Positions 56,717-64,000 of a stretch of 64,000 nt of DNA are shown in pieces. Numbering within the stretch: position 1 is the first letter of the stretch; the number at the start of each line of letters is the position of its first letter. The notes beneath the pieces are model-generated. The model was not told where the DNA came from, searched no databases, and saw only the letters and a list, made by a program, of their open reading frames with translations. Both the position numbers and the translations under genes were made by a program. The DNA lies in contig NC_020156.1 in assembly GCF_000332115.1 (NCBI RefSeq), positions 2,357,501 to 2,421,500 of the forward strand, read 5' to 3'. This DNA is from Nonlabens dokdonensis DSW-6. Its GTDB lineage: Bacteria; Bacteroidota; Bacteroidia; Flavobacteriales; Flavobacteriaceae.

Positions 56717-58009
56717 ATGGCATTTAGTTATCAAAGAAGTAGTGCGCTATTTCAAGAAGCAAAAAAATATATTCCTGGTGGCGTTAATTCTCCAGTAAGA
56801 GCTTTTAATGCAGTAGGCGGCGATCCTGTTTTTGTAGAAAAAGCAAAAGGCGCTTACTTGCAAACGGAAGATGGTCATCAAATTATTGACTACATCGCCT
56901 CATGGGGACCCATGATCTTAGGTCATGCGTTTGAACCAGTGGTTGAAGCGGTTATAAAGGCTACTGAAAAAGGAACTTCTTATGGAATGCCTACTGCGCT
57001 AGAAACAGAAATAGCAAAGCTTGCCGTTTCTATGGCGCCTAATGTAGACCAAATACGTATGGTGAATTCTGGTACAGAAGCTTGTATGAGTGCTGTGCGT
57101 CTTGCCCGTGGATTTACAGGAAGAGATAAAATCATCAAGTTTGCCGGTTGTTATCACGGTCATAGCGATTCTTTTTTAATTCAGGCTGGTAGTGGTGCTG
57201 TAACCTTTGGTAGTCCTAACAGTCCTGGTGTAACTCAAGGAACTGCAAAAGATACCTTACTTGCACAGTACAACAACCTTGATCAAGTTGAGGAGATCTT
57301 CAAAAAAAATGAAGGTGAAATTGCTTGTGTCATCATTGAGCCTATTGCTGGTAATATGGGTTGTATTGTTCCAGAGAACGGTTTTCTAGAAGGAATAAGA
57401 TCTTTGTGCGATGAGCATGGTGCTTTATTTATTTTTGATGAGGTGATGACTGGTTTTAGACTGGCCCGTGGCGGCGCACAAGAAACAACTGGTGTGAAAG
57501 CAGATATTGTTACTTACGGTAAAGTGATAGGCGGTGGTCTTCCAGTAGGAGCTTTTGCTGCACGTCAAGAGATTATGAATCATCTGGCTCCATTAGGACC
57601 TGTTTATCAAGCGGGAACATTGAGTGGGAATCCGCTGGCGATGAGTGCTGGGATGGCGATGTTAACCCACTTGAATAATCATCCTGAAATTTACGATAGT
57701 CTGGCCGCCAAAACAGAATATTTGCATAAAGGAATTGATAGTGTTCTTTCTGACAAAGGAATCGATTATAAAATCAACCGTTACGGTTCTATGATGTCCG
57801 TACATTTTACAGACCAAGATGTGGTAGATTTTTCTAGTGCTGCAACAGGTAACAACGAGTGGTTTAGAAAATTCTTTCACGGACTGTTAGAGCGTGGAAT
57901 TTATTTGCCACCTAGTGCGTTTGAATCTTATTTCTTAAATGACGCACTCTCTTATGAAGATCTGGATAAAACCATTGAAGCGAGTAGAGAAGTCGTTTCC
58001 AGCTGGTAG
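56717..58009 (+). CDS. hemL: Glutamate-1-semialdehyde 2,1-aminomutase
   Basis: 430 residues, standard size. It converts glutamate-1-semialdehyde to 5-aminolevulinate (C5 haem pathway). Seen: [62 protein letters not shown], and the PLP-binding lysine in [16 protein letters not shown]. It belongs to the class III aminotransferase fold. It is last in the run of + strand genes from 54584. Confidence 0.96.
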   Translation: MAFSYQRSSALFQEAKKYIPGGVNSPVRAFNAVGGDPVFVEKAKGAYLQTEDGHQIIDYIASWGPMILGHAFEPVVEAVIKATEKGTSYGMPTALETEIAKLAVSMAPNVDQIRMVNSGTEACMSAVRLARGFTGRDKIIKFAGCYHGHSDSFLIQAGSGAVTFGSPNSPGVTQGTAKDTLLAQYNNLDQVEEIFKKNEGEIACVIIEPIAGNMGCIVPENGFLEGIRSLCDEHGALFIFDEVMTGFRLARGGAQETTGVKADIVTYGKVIGGGLPVGAFAARQEIMNHLAPLGPVYQAGTLSGNPLAMSAGMAMLTHLNNHPEIYDSLAAKTEYLHKGIDSVLSDKGIDYKINRYGSMMSVHFTDQDVVDFSSAATGNNEWFRKFFHGLLERGIYLPPSAFESYFLNDALSYEDLDKTIEASREVVSSW

Positions 58010-58107
58010 TTATTAATTTTTAATTTTTTTACCGCTCGAGGCGAAAACAAGTGGAACACTAATTCTTAATTGAATTTAAGATGTTGAGAACATTACAGAA
58101 TATAAAA

Positions 58108-58136
58108 AACCCATTCCCTAAAAGGAATGGCTTTCA
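58108..58136. terminator. Terminator-like hairpin
   Basis: CCATTCC / GGAATGG stem flanked by A and T tracts between the convergent hemL and 58157 genes. Confidence 0.7.
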
Positions 58137-58156
58137 AAGTTTATAAAGAATTTTTC

Positions 58157-58528
58157 TTATTTAGGATTCACTTTGCTTTGTAGCAAATTAAATTTTTCTG
58201 TACCTAATAGCTTTTCAAGTCGTTTCTTATAGTTGTCCATGATGTCATTGCGACGTCCATTATAATCTACAGCATCTTTTCCTTCTTTATCTAGTTTAGA
58301 TAATGAAGATTCTTTTGACCCTACAATTTCTCTTAACTCACCGTGATTCTTTTTATCCAGCTTTGTAATCGCAACTATTGAAGAAACTTCACGTTCAAGA
58401 TCTGCATTAAATGCATTCACTTTTTCCATCTTTTTCTTACTCAAGTCTTGCTGAGCCTTTGAAATTTCTTGCTGTGCAAAAGAAAAAGTTCCTGCAAGAA
58501 GAGCCACTATAAAAAGTAATTTTTTCAT
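58157..58528 (-). CDS. Periplasmic helical protein
   Basis: 123 residues with signal peptide MKKLLFIVALLAGTFSFAQ. The mature part is almost all charged alpha helix (QQDLSKKKMEKVNAFNADLEREVSSIVAITKLDKKN ... NYKKRLEKLLGTEKFNLLQ), resembling Spy/CpxP-like or LTxxQ proteins in style, but no LTxxQ motif is visible. It is paired with another such gene 222 bp upstream. The function is unknown. Confidence 0.6.
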   Translation of the reverse strand: MKKLLFIVALLAGTFSFAQQEISKAQQDLSKKKMEKVNAFNADLEREVSSIVAITKLDKKNHGELREIVGSKESSLSKLDKEGKDAVDYNGRRNDIMDNYKKRLEKLLGTEKFNLLQSKVNPK

Positions 58529-58675
58529 CGTATTTTGTTTATTAGAATTTTTAAAAGTAAGAATTAATTAAGTAACAACAAAGAAGCTTATTTAAATCAA
58601 TCGTAAAATAAAAAAATTGTATCAGTAAAAGATGATCAAGCTGACCTCAACAAGCAATAGTTACAAGAATAAAAA

Positions 58676-58705
58676 AGCTGGATTTTTTAATAAAGCCCAG
58701 CTTGT
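58676..58705. terminator. Terminator downstream of the Spy-like gene
   Basis: AAGCTGG / CCAGCTT stem with a long AT loop, in the direction of the minus-strand gene at 58751, followed by T6 on that strand. Confidence 0.65.
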
Positions 58706-58750
58706 AATTAATAAGGGTATGGTTTAATTGTAAAATCCTTTTACAAAGAT

Positions 58751-59167
58751 TTACTCACCGTCATTACCTCTCTTGCCTTTTCTCTTTTTTGCACCTTTCA
58801 TTTTTCTTTGTGCATTTTTTGCCATCATCTTTTCAAACCTAGCGTATTGATCATCATTAAGGATGCTTTTCATTTGACGTTTTATTGCGATGCGCTTTTC
58901 TAAAATTTCTTCCATTTTAGCGGCTTTTTGCGCACTAGTTAGTTTTGCTCTTTCTTCTCTAGTCAGTTTATTTGCTGCACGATCCTTAGCTTCTTCTAGA
59001 AAAAGCGTTTCAACTTTTGCTTGTTGATTTGCATCTAGATCTAACGCAAGTGTCATTTTTTTAGACTTAATAGAAGCCATTTGTTCTGGAGACATATCTC
59101 TCATTTCACGTTGTGCGTTTGTAATTCCTACGGTAAGTATCGCTACTAAAATCATTAACTTTTTCAT
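58751..59167 (-). CDS. Spy/CpxP-like periplasmic protein
   Basis: 138 residues with signal peptide to about TNAQ. The helical body has two LTxxQ-like segments (LTREERAKLTSAQKAAKMEEIL, LDLDANQQAKVETLFLEEAKD) typical of Spy-family envelope chaperones, and a very basic C-terminus (KNAQRKMKGAKKRKGKRGND). A role in envelope stress is a family-based guess. Confidence 0.7.
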   Translation of the reverse strand: MKKLMILVAILTVGITNAQREMRDMSPEQMASIKSKKMTLALDLDANQQAKVETLFLEEAKDRAANKLTREERAKLTSAQKAAKMEEILEKRIAIKRQMKSILNDDQYARFEKMMAKNAQRKMKGAKKRKGKRGNDGE

Positions 59168-59398
59168 TATTTTTCTTTTAAATGTTATAATTCTATGACG
59201 TAGAATTTTGAGTTTGGTTTAAAAGGGTACAAAACAAATCTGTTAACTTCTGTTATCATGAGATTTTAAAAAGTTGGATGAATTCATCATAGTTAAACTT
59301 CCACATAAGATTTAAACTATATAGATTTACGTACTTGGTTTTTTATCTTTGATAAAATCAATCGACTTAGGTTGTTTTAAAATACAAAAAAGATTTCA

Positions 59399-60742
59399 AT
59401 GAATAAATTCACTTTACTGCTGATTGCACTATTAACCACTTTATTAGTGTCAGCAACTCGATCTCAAGCAGAAATAAAAGGAACTATTAAGAATTCTAGC
59501 TTTGAAGAAATTTCGGTTAAATCAATTAATAATAGACTCATTGAAAAAACTTCTATTAATTCTAATGGTGATTTTAAATTAAAACTTACAGTAGATAGAG
59601 GATATTACTTTTTAGAATATGGTAGAGAGTCTTTCTATATTTATTTGTTGCCTAAGGATAAGCTGGAAGTTTATTTTGACGCAAACGAAATGGAAAATAC
59701 TTTAACTTTTAAAGGGGAACGTTCACAGGCAAATACGTACTTACAGCAAAAGTCTTCTATAATGGAAAAAATGACTGAAGATGTCAGTACTTTCTATGAT
59801 GTCACAGAAAATCAGTACCTTAAGAATATAGCAGCTATCAAGTCAAGGCTTCAAAGTGAGATGAACAATTATCAATTAAGTAAGTCATTTATTACCGATG
59901 AAGAAAAATCGTTACAATTTAATTATCTATTGAGTATTCAAAATTATAAATCTAGTTACAAATATACCTTAGGTAAAGAAGTTGAGCCTTCTGATGCGTT
60001 TTATTCAGAGTTAGCCTCATTAGACCTTAGAAATATGGAGGATTATAAAGTACAACCTTATTATTACTATCTGGTTAACTCGATCTGGTCTAAAAGAATT
60101 AATGCAGAAGATGGTTTTAATAACATGGAAAAAAAACTTTTTGAAATTAAAGATAGAGAAGTATTAAATAATACTTTCAATGGTTTTTATTCTCAAATCA
60201 CAAGAGACAAAGCAAAAGCAGAAGATTATTTTAAACTAATAGAAAAGTATTCATCGAGCAAAGACTTTACTAAGGCTGCCAAAAAGCAATTAGAATCTCT
60301 TTTCCTTATCAACAAAGGCGATGTTTCCCCTGGATTCACTTATAAGGATATCAATGACAAGGTCGTCTCTTTATCTGACTTTAAAGGTAAACTGGTCTAT
60401 ATCGATGTCTGGGCGACTTGGTGCGCTCCGTGTAAAAAGCAAATTCCTTTTCTTAAGAAACTAGAAGAAGAGTTTGCAGAAGAAAACATTGTGTTTATCA
60501 GTATCTCTGTTGATGCTAAAAAAGCATACAAGAGTTGGAAAACTATGGTTAAAGAAGAAGAATTAGGTGGCGTTCAATTATTTGCAGACAACTCTTTTGA
60601 TAGCGAGTTTGCAGAAGCTTATGGGATCACTTCTATTCCTAGATTCATTATTGTTGATCAAGAAGGTAAAGTTTATGACGATAAGGCTCCTAGTCCTTCT
60701 TTTGAGCAAACTAAAGCGCTGTTGCAGGATTTACTCAAATAG
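59399..60742 (+). CDS. TlpA-like thiol-disulfide oxidoreductase
   Basis: 447 residues. Signal peptide (to about RSQA), then an N-terminal DUF4369-like beta domain (IKGTIKNSSFEEISVKSINNRLIEKTSIN ... RGYYFLEYGRESFYIYLLPKDKLEVYFD) and a long helical middle. The C-terminal thioredoxin domain has the active-site disulfide Cys342/Cys345 in VWATWCAPCKKQ and the cis-Pro in GITSIPRFIIVD. Exported Bacteroidota TlpA proteins usually reduce periplasmic disulfides or help cytochrome maturation. Confidence 0.88.
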   Translation: MNKFTLLLIALLTTLLVSATRSQAEIKGTIKNSSFEEISVKSINNRLIEKTSINSNGDFKLKLTVDRGYYFLEYGRESFYIYLLPKDKLEVYFDANEMENTLTFKGERSQANTYLQQKSSIMEKMTEDVSTFYDVTENQYLKNIAAIKSRLQSEMNNYQLSKSFITDEEKSLQFNYLLSIQNYKSSYKYTLGKEVEPSDAFYSELASLDLRNMEDYKVQPYYYYLVNSIWSKRINAEDGFNNMEKKLFEIKDREVLNNTFNGFYSQITRDKAKAEDYFKLIEKYSSSKDFTKAAKKQLESLFLINKGDVSPGFTYKDINDKVVSLSDFKGKLVYIDVWATWCAPCKKQIPFLKKLEEEFAEENIVFISISVDAKKAYKSWKTMVKEEELGGVQLFADNSFDSEFAEAYGITSIPRFIIVDQEGKVYDDKAPSPSFEQTKALLQDLLK

Positions 60743-60770
60743 GCAGTAAATTGAACCAATGGTAACTAAT

Positions 60771-60803
60771 AAAGCCTGCATATATGGTAAATATGCAGGC
60801 TTT
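60771..60803 (+). terminator. Intrinsic terminator
   Basis: 13-bp perfect stem AAAGCCTGCATAT / ATATGCAGGCTTT with a 7-base loop. Confidence 0.9.
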
Positions 60804-60884
60804 ATTGAAATTTTCACTTTTAAGACTCAACTAAATTATAAAACATATAAGTTTAAAATATTTAGGTGATCTTATGACTATTAA

Positions 60885-61454
60885 TTACTTCTCAGTTTCT
60901 GTACTTGATTCTTCAGTAGTAGAGGCTGTATCATCTTTACTGCTATACGCATCATTTAATTCTTTAATGATCGTCTCCGTAATATCACTAGCCTCGTTTC
61001 CATAAATTAATCCAGCAGATTTATTTTTTCCTAACACAAAAGAGTAATTATTTTTTTTTGCGTGTTCGGTGATAAACTCTTCTATATTCGTATCCAGTTC
61101 TTTTAAGTCTTTCTCAAGTTCTGCTTGCATGCTTTGTTCTTGAGCTTTAATCTGCGACTCAACCATTTGCCATTTTTGACTAAATGCTAAAATTTCAGGA
61201 TTAGATTGTTGCTCTTGTTGACTCAATTTACCAAATTTAGCTTGCATCGGTGCTGCCTCCATTTGGTATGCCATTCCTAGACTATCAGTTTTCTTTTTAA
61301 AATCTTCCTGTTTCTTTGTGATTCCTGCTTCGATATCAATTTTTCCTTGATATTCTTCATAAACTTTTTCACTGTCTACAAAAGCAATTTTTTGTGTCTC
61401 TTGACAAGAAGTTAAAAGAAGTCCTAAGGCTATGATGCTCATTAATTTTTTCAT
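60885..61454 (-). CDS. OmpH/Skp-family lipoprotein chaperone
   Basis: 189 residues. Lipobox LLTSC. The pattern KIAFVDSEKVYEEYQGKIDIEAGITKKQEDFKKKTDSLG, a long coiled coil rich in Gln and Glu, and the returning strand NNYSFVLGKNKSAGLIYGNEASDITETIIKELN match Skp, which escorts outer-membrane proteins. It differs from classical Skp by being lipidated and having an acidic Ser/Thr tail. It is downstream of lysS on the same strand (81-bp gap). Confidence 0.85.
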   Translation of the reverse strand: MKKLMSIIALGLLLTSCQETQKIAFVDSEKVYEEYQGKIDIEAGITKKQEDFKKKTDSLGMAYQMEAAPMQAKFGKLSQQEQQSNPEILAFSQKWQMVESQIKAQEQSMQAELEKDLKELDTNIEEFITEHAKKNNYSFVLGKNKSAGLIYGNEASDITETIIKELNDAYSSKDDTASTTEESSTETEK

Positions 61455-61534
61455 GAATAATCGTATTTTATTTTGGGTTATATATTTGTATTTGAAATAG
61501 TTGAAGGATGATTAGATCAACTTCAGTTTTTATT

Positions 61535-63223
61535 TTAAAGGATTTTCACAAATAATCCTTCTTCTGTTTTTTCGACTTTGGCCACTGTTTTACCGGTCAA
61601 TCCTTTAATGGATTTGTCCCATTTTTTATTACTCAATCCAGCTTGTTCTTTAAGAACGTTGAGATCCATTTTTTCTTCTTTTTTCAGAAGATCAAAAACC
61701 AATTGCTCTTCGTCATTTAATTCTACTGAAACCGTATTTTCTGGTTTCATTTGTGGAAAGAATAACACCTCTTGAATCGATGGATTGTTAGTTAAATACA
61801 TAATCAATCGGTCCATACCTATTCCTAAACCAGAGGTAGGTGGCATCCCATACTCTAAAGCTCGTAAGAAATCTTGATCGATAAACATTGCCTCATCATC
61901 TCCTCTATCGGCAAGTTTAAGTTGCGCTTCAAAGCGTTCTCTTTGATCTATAGGATCATTCAGCTCTGAATAAGCGTTGGCAATTTCCTTACCGCAAACC
62001 ATCAGTTCAAATCGCTCTGTAAGTTCTGGATTGTCTCTGTGTTGCTTACATAGCGGTGACATTTCCTTAGGATAATCTGTGATAAACGTAGGCTGTATGT
62101 AGTTGCCTTCACATTTCTCGCCAAAGATCTCATCAATTAACTTTCCTTTTCCCATGGTAGCGTCTACGTCTATTTTTTCCGCTTTCGCGAAAGCGTACAA
62201 CTCTTCCTCACTTTTTCCATCGATATCAAAACCAGTGAAATCAATAATCGATTGACGCATAGTGACTCTAGGATAAGGAGCTTTCCATTCTATAGTGTGC
62301 TCGCCAAATTGGCTAGTAGTCGTTCCATTAACACTTACTGCACAACTCTCGAGCAATTCTTCTGTAAAGTCCATCATCCAGTTGTAGTCTTTGTAAGCCA
62401 CATAAATTTCCATGGCGGTAAACTCTGGATTGTGAGTACGATCCATTCCTTCATTACGGAAGTTTTTACTGAACTCATACACGCCATCAAATCCGCCTAC
62501 GATCAATCGCTTCAAATACAACTCGTTTGCGATACGCATATAAAGTGGTATGTCTAGCGAGTTATGATGTGTCATGAATGGACGAGCAGCTGCTCCACCT
62601 GGAATAGGCTGTAAAATAGGAGTTTCTACCTCAAAATACTCACGCTCATTAAAAAACGATCGCATAGCGTTAAAAAGCTTAGTTCTTTTAACAAAAACTT
62701 CCTTCACCTGCGGATTCACAGCAAGGTCTGCATAGCGTTGTCTGTAACGTGTTTCTGGATCAGTGAATGCGTCATAAACTTTTCCGTCTTTTTGCTTAGG
62801 AATAGGTAATGGTTTCAAAGATTTACTTAGTAATTCAAAATTCTTGACTAAAACGGTTTTTTCTCCCACTTGTGTGGTGAAAAGTTCCCCTTTAATTCCC
62901 ACGAAATCACCAAGGTCTAAGAGCTTTTTAAAGACATCATTATACATGGTTTTATCTTCACCAGGGCAAATCTCATCTCTATTAAAATACAACTGGATGC
63001 GACCATCGCTGTCTTGTAACTGCGCAAAAGATGCTTTACCTTGAATATTAATCGCCATCAAGCGACCTGCGATGACAACCTGTTTACCTTCTTTGAAATC
63101 GGCTTTAATCTTTTTAGACGTAGTATCTACAGGATAAAGAGCTGCTGGATAAGGATCTATTCCCATAGCACGCAGTTTGCCGAGTTTCTCACGGCGTACG
63201 ATTTCTTGTTCAGAAAGTTGCAT
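61535..63223 (-). CDS. lysS: Lysyl-tRNA synthetase, class II
   Basis: 562 residues. An N-terminal OB-fold anticodon-binding domain ([34 protein letters not shown]) is followed by a class II catalytic core with motif 1 around [20 protein letters not shown], motif 2 [26 protein letters not shown] and motif 3 [18 protein letters not shown] ~60-residue C-terminal extension ([40 protein letters not shown]) is a winged-helix-like addition found in related bacteria. The palindrome at 62181 is translated as AFAKAEK in an insertion between motifs 2 and 3. Confidence 0.95.
   Translation of the reverse strand: MQLSEQEIVRREKLGKLRAMGIDPYPAALYPVDTTSKKIKADFKEGKQVVIAGRLMAINIQGKASFAQLQDSDGRIQLYFNRDEICPGEDKTMYNDVFKKLLDLGDFVGIKGELFTTQVGEKTVLVKNFELLSKSLKPLPIPKQKDGKVYDAFTDPETRYRQRYADLAVNPQVKEVFVKRTKLFNAMRSFFNEREYFEVETPILQPIPGGAAARPFMTHHNSLDIPLYMRIANELYLKRLIVGGFDGVYEFSKNFRNEGMDRTHNPEFTAMEIYVAYKDYNWMMDFTEELLESCAVSVNGTTTSQFGEHTIEWKAPYPRVTMRQSIIDFTGFDIDGKSEEELYAFAKAEKIDVDATMGKGKLIDEIFGEKCEGNYIQPTFITDYPKEMSPLCKQHRDNPELTERFELMVCGKEIANAYSELNDPIDQRERFEAQLKLADRGDDEAMFIDQDFLRALEYGMPPTSGLGIGMDRLIMYLTNNPSIQEVLFFPQMKPENTVSVELNDEEQLVFDLLKKEEKMDLNVLKEQAGLSNKKWDKSIKGLTGKTVAKVEKTEEGLFVKIL
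62181..62194. repeat. HIP-like palindrome, copy 20 (inside lysS)
   Basis: Perfect copy, minus-strand frame AFAKA. Confidence 0.9.
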
Positions 63224-63258
63224 AACGTTTGTTTGAATTAAGCCTGCAAAGGTAAAAT

Positions 63259-63300
63259 AAAATCAAAGTCAAAATCAAAATATAAAACTAAAACAAACTC
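63259..63300 (+). repeat. Solo hexamer array (AAAATC-type) near lysS
   Basis: AAAATC AAAGTC AAAATC, AAAATA, TAAAAC, TAAAAC, AAACTC. It has the same unit as IVP element 1, but no inverted partner or gene is next to it. Confidence 0.75.
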
Positions 63301-63306
63301 TAAGTT

Positions 63307-63318
63307 TTACAGCTGTAA
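63307..63318. promoter_or_regulatory. Palindrome TTACAGCTGTAA
   Basis: 12-bp perfect palindrome in the lysS-Pmp3 divergent spacer. It could be a protein-binding site; there is no other copy in the window. Confidence 0.3.
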
Positions 63319-63392
63319 CAATATCATTTCTTGAGCGTCATATTTTGTGGATATGAGGGATGAGGCATGGGAAGTATGGTTTTTTTGCTTTG

Positions 63393-63433
63393 CAAACTGC
63401 AAACTGCGACTGCAAACTAATAACTAATAACAT
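63393..63433 (+). repeat. Short imperfect repeat (GCAAACT / AATAACT)
   Basis: Seven-base units GCAAACT, GCAAACT, GCGACT, GCAAACT, AATAACT, AATAAC just upstream of the Pmp3-like gene. Confidence 0.6.
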
Positions 63434-63445
63434 TAAACTAAAAAT

Positions 63446-63604
63446 ATGAGTATCTGGCGTGTGATTCTTGCCATAATTTTTCCTCCATTAGCCGTAATCG
63501 GTAAAGGCTGTGGTTCTATAATTATCGTTTTTCTTCTAACGCTTTTAGGATGGATTCCCGGTGTTATTGCGGCATTGATCATTTTGAATAATCCTGATAG
63601 GTAG
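63446..63604 (+). CDS. Pmp3/YqaE-family small membrane protein
   Basis: 52 residues. The protein reads MSIWRVILAIIFPPLAVIGK then GCGSIIIVFLLTLLGWIPGV and IAALIILNNPDR. It has two transmembrane helices around the family signature FPPLAVxxxxGCG, LTLLGWIPGVIHA-like. Pmp3/YqaE proteins are small hydrophobic membrane proteins linked to cation balance and stress in other organisms. Length and motif fit well. Confidence 0.9.
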   Translation: MSIWRVILAIIFPPLAVIGKGCGSIIIVFLLTLLGWIPGVIAALIILNNPDR

Positions 63605-63618
63605 GGTAGCGTAAAGTT

Positions 63619-64000
63619 TTATTTTTCTTTTGAACAGTCTATAAAGTCTTCTAGATTTAAAGGAGCTAGACCTATTTCTTTTCTTAAAGAATCAGACAGT
63701 TTTCTATTCTTTAAACATGGTTTTCCCCAGTTGGAACCATAAACTAATTTTCTGTCGCCTTCTTCATCTCTTTTGAAAAAATTGGGCTTATCTAAGACTT
63801 CCAATAATACAGAGAGTTCCAGTCTATCATCTTTTACTTCGTCTAAATATAGGTTCAAATACTCTTTTTCATTAATTAATCGATGTGGGCTATGCAGTAA
63901 AATTGCATATGCTGCTGAGGATACACATTCTTGTGTCATATATTTTTCTCCAAGAAGTTCTTCTCTTGGATAACCATGTTTTCTGACAATCTGACTAAGA
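63619..64000 (-). CDS. DUF6624-like protein, 5' end outside window
   Basis: The frame is open to the right edge, giving 127 visible residues. LSQIVRKHGYPREELLGEKYMTQECVSSAAYAILLHSPHRLINEKEY ... ERKL-VYGSNWGKPCLKN follows the DUF6624 plan (IVxKYGYPxxxLVG, xxA-xHS, RxLYG) and would be a small alpha-helical protein. No signal peptide is visible because the N-terminus is missing. The ATG at 63939 is internal to a longer gene. Confidence 0.6.
   Translation of the reverse strand, partial: LSQIVRKHGYPREELLGEKYMTQECVSSAAYAILLHSPHRLINEKEYLNLYLDEVKDDRLELSVLLEVLDKPNFFKRDEEGDRKLVYGSNWGKPCLKNRKLSDSLRKEIGLAPLNLEDFIDCSKEK

Overview
The window looks like chromosomal DNA from a marine-type Flavobacteriaceae bacterium (Bacteroidota). 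The evidence is an AT-rich composition, four secreted proteins with type IX (Por) C-terminal sorting domains, many small signal-peptide outer-membrane beta-barrels, sparse Shine-Dalgarno sequences, TAnnTTTG-like promoter boxes, and a full-length LysS with an extra C-terminal tail. The genus cannot be fixed from sequence alone. No rRNA, tRNA, CRISPR array or prophage was recognised.

Layout. 1-948 is the 3' part of rny. 1.2-10.4 kb carries a T9SS protein, an aldo/keto reductase, xerD, aroQ, a TM2 protein and five beta-barrel genes. 10.6-18.3 kb carries lpdA, pyrD, a LysE exporter, a RHH/MazF toxin-antitoxin pair, an HMG-CoA-lyase-like gene, a dead GIY-YIG element and a GH3-family gene. 19.3-43.6 kb is a phenylacetyl-CoA catabolic (paa) cluster in the order E-A-B-C-D-G-H-I-J-Z, a second enoyl-CoA hydratase and paaY. 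All of these are on the + strand but are interrupted by minus-strand cargo (lipoprotein, T9SS proteins, SulP transporter, tail-fibre-like proteins). 44.1-48.0 kb encodes 2-oxo-acid dehydrogenase E2 and a fused E1. 48-64 kb holds lipoproteins, two colliding pseudogene fragments, hutU, a PLP deaminase-like enzyme, a LysM glucosaminidase, hemL, Spy/Skp-like periplasmic proteins, lysS and a small Pmp3/YqaE-like gene.

How the genes fit together. PaaABCDE epoxidises phenylacetyl-CoA, PaaG isomerises it, PaaZ opens the ring and oxidises the aldehyde, PaaJ/H/G-like enzymes run beta-oxidation, and PaaI/PaaY act as salvage thioesterases. No paaK (phenylacetate-CoA ligase) is present. Three near-identical 16-bp operators (ACTAACAANNGTTAGT) lie upstream of paaE, paaZ and the E2 gene, so the E1/E2 2-oxo-acid dehydrogenase appears to belong to the same regulon. 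One reading is that phenylpyruvate is oxidatively decarboxylated straight to phenylacetyl-CoA.

The most unusual layer is repetitive. (1) Three genes for 23S-rRNA-intervening-sequence-type four-helix-bundle proteins sit between paa genes. Each is bracketed by inverted arrays of 6- or 8-bp simple repeats, and a fourth copy near 18.3 kb has arrays but no gene. (2) Two GIY-YIG nuclease genes are bracketed by inverted REP-like hairpins, and a third, nonsense-mutated one lies between 65-bp direct repeats. (3) A highly iterated palindrome, GCTTTCGCGAAAGC, occurs 19 times perfectly: 11 copies lie just 5' of genes and 8 lie in frame inside genes (AFAKA, RFRES or LSRKR). (4) Other hairpins are translated inside E1 and E2. 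Together these look like several families of small mobile or expanding elements that have colonised one catabolic regulon.
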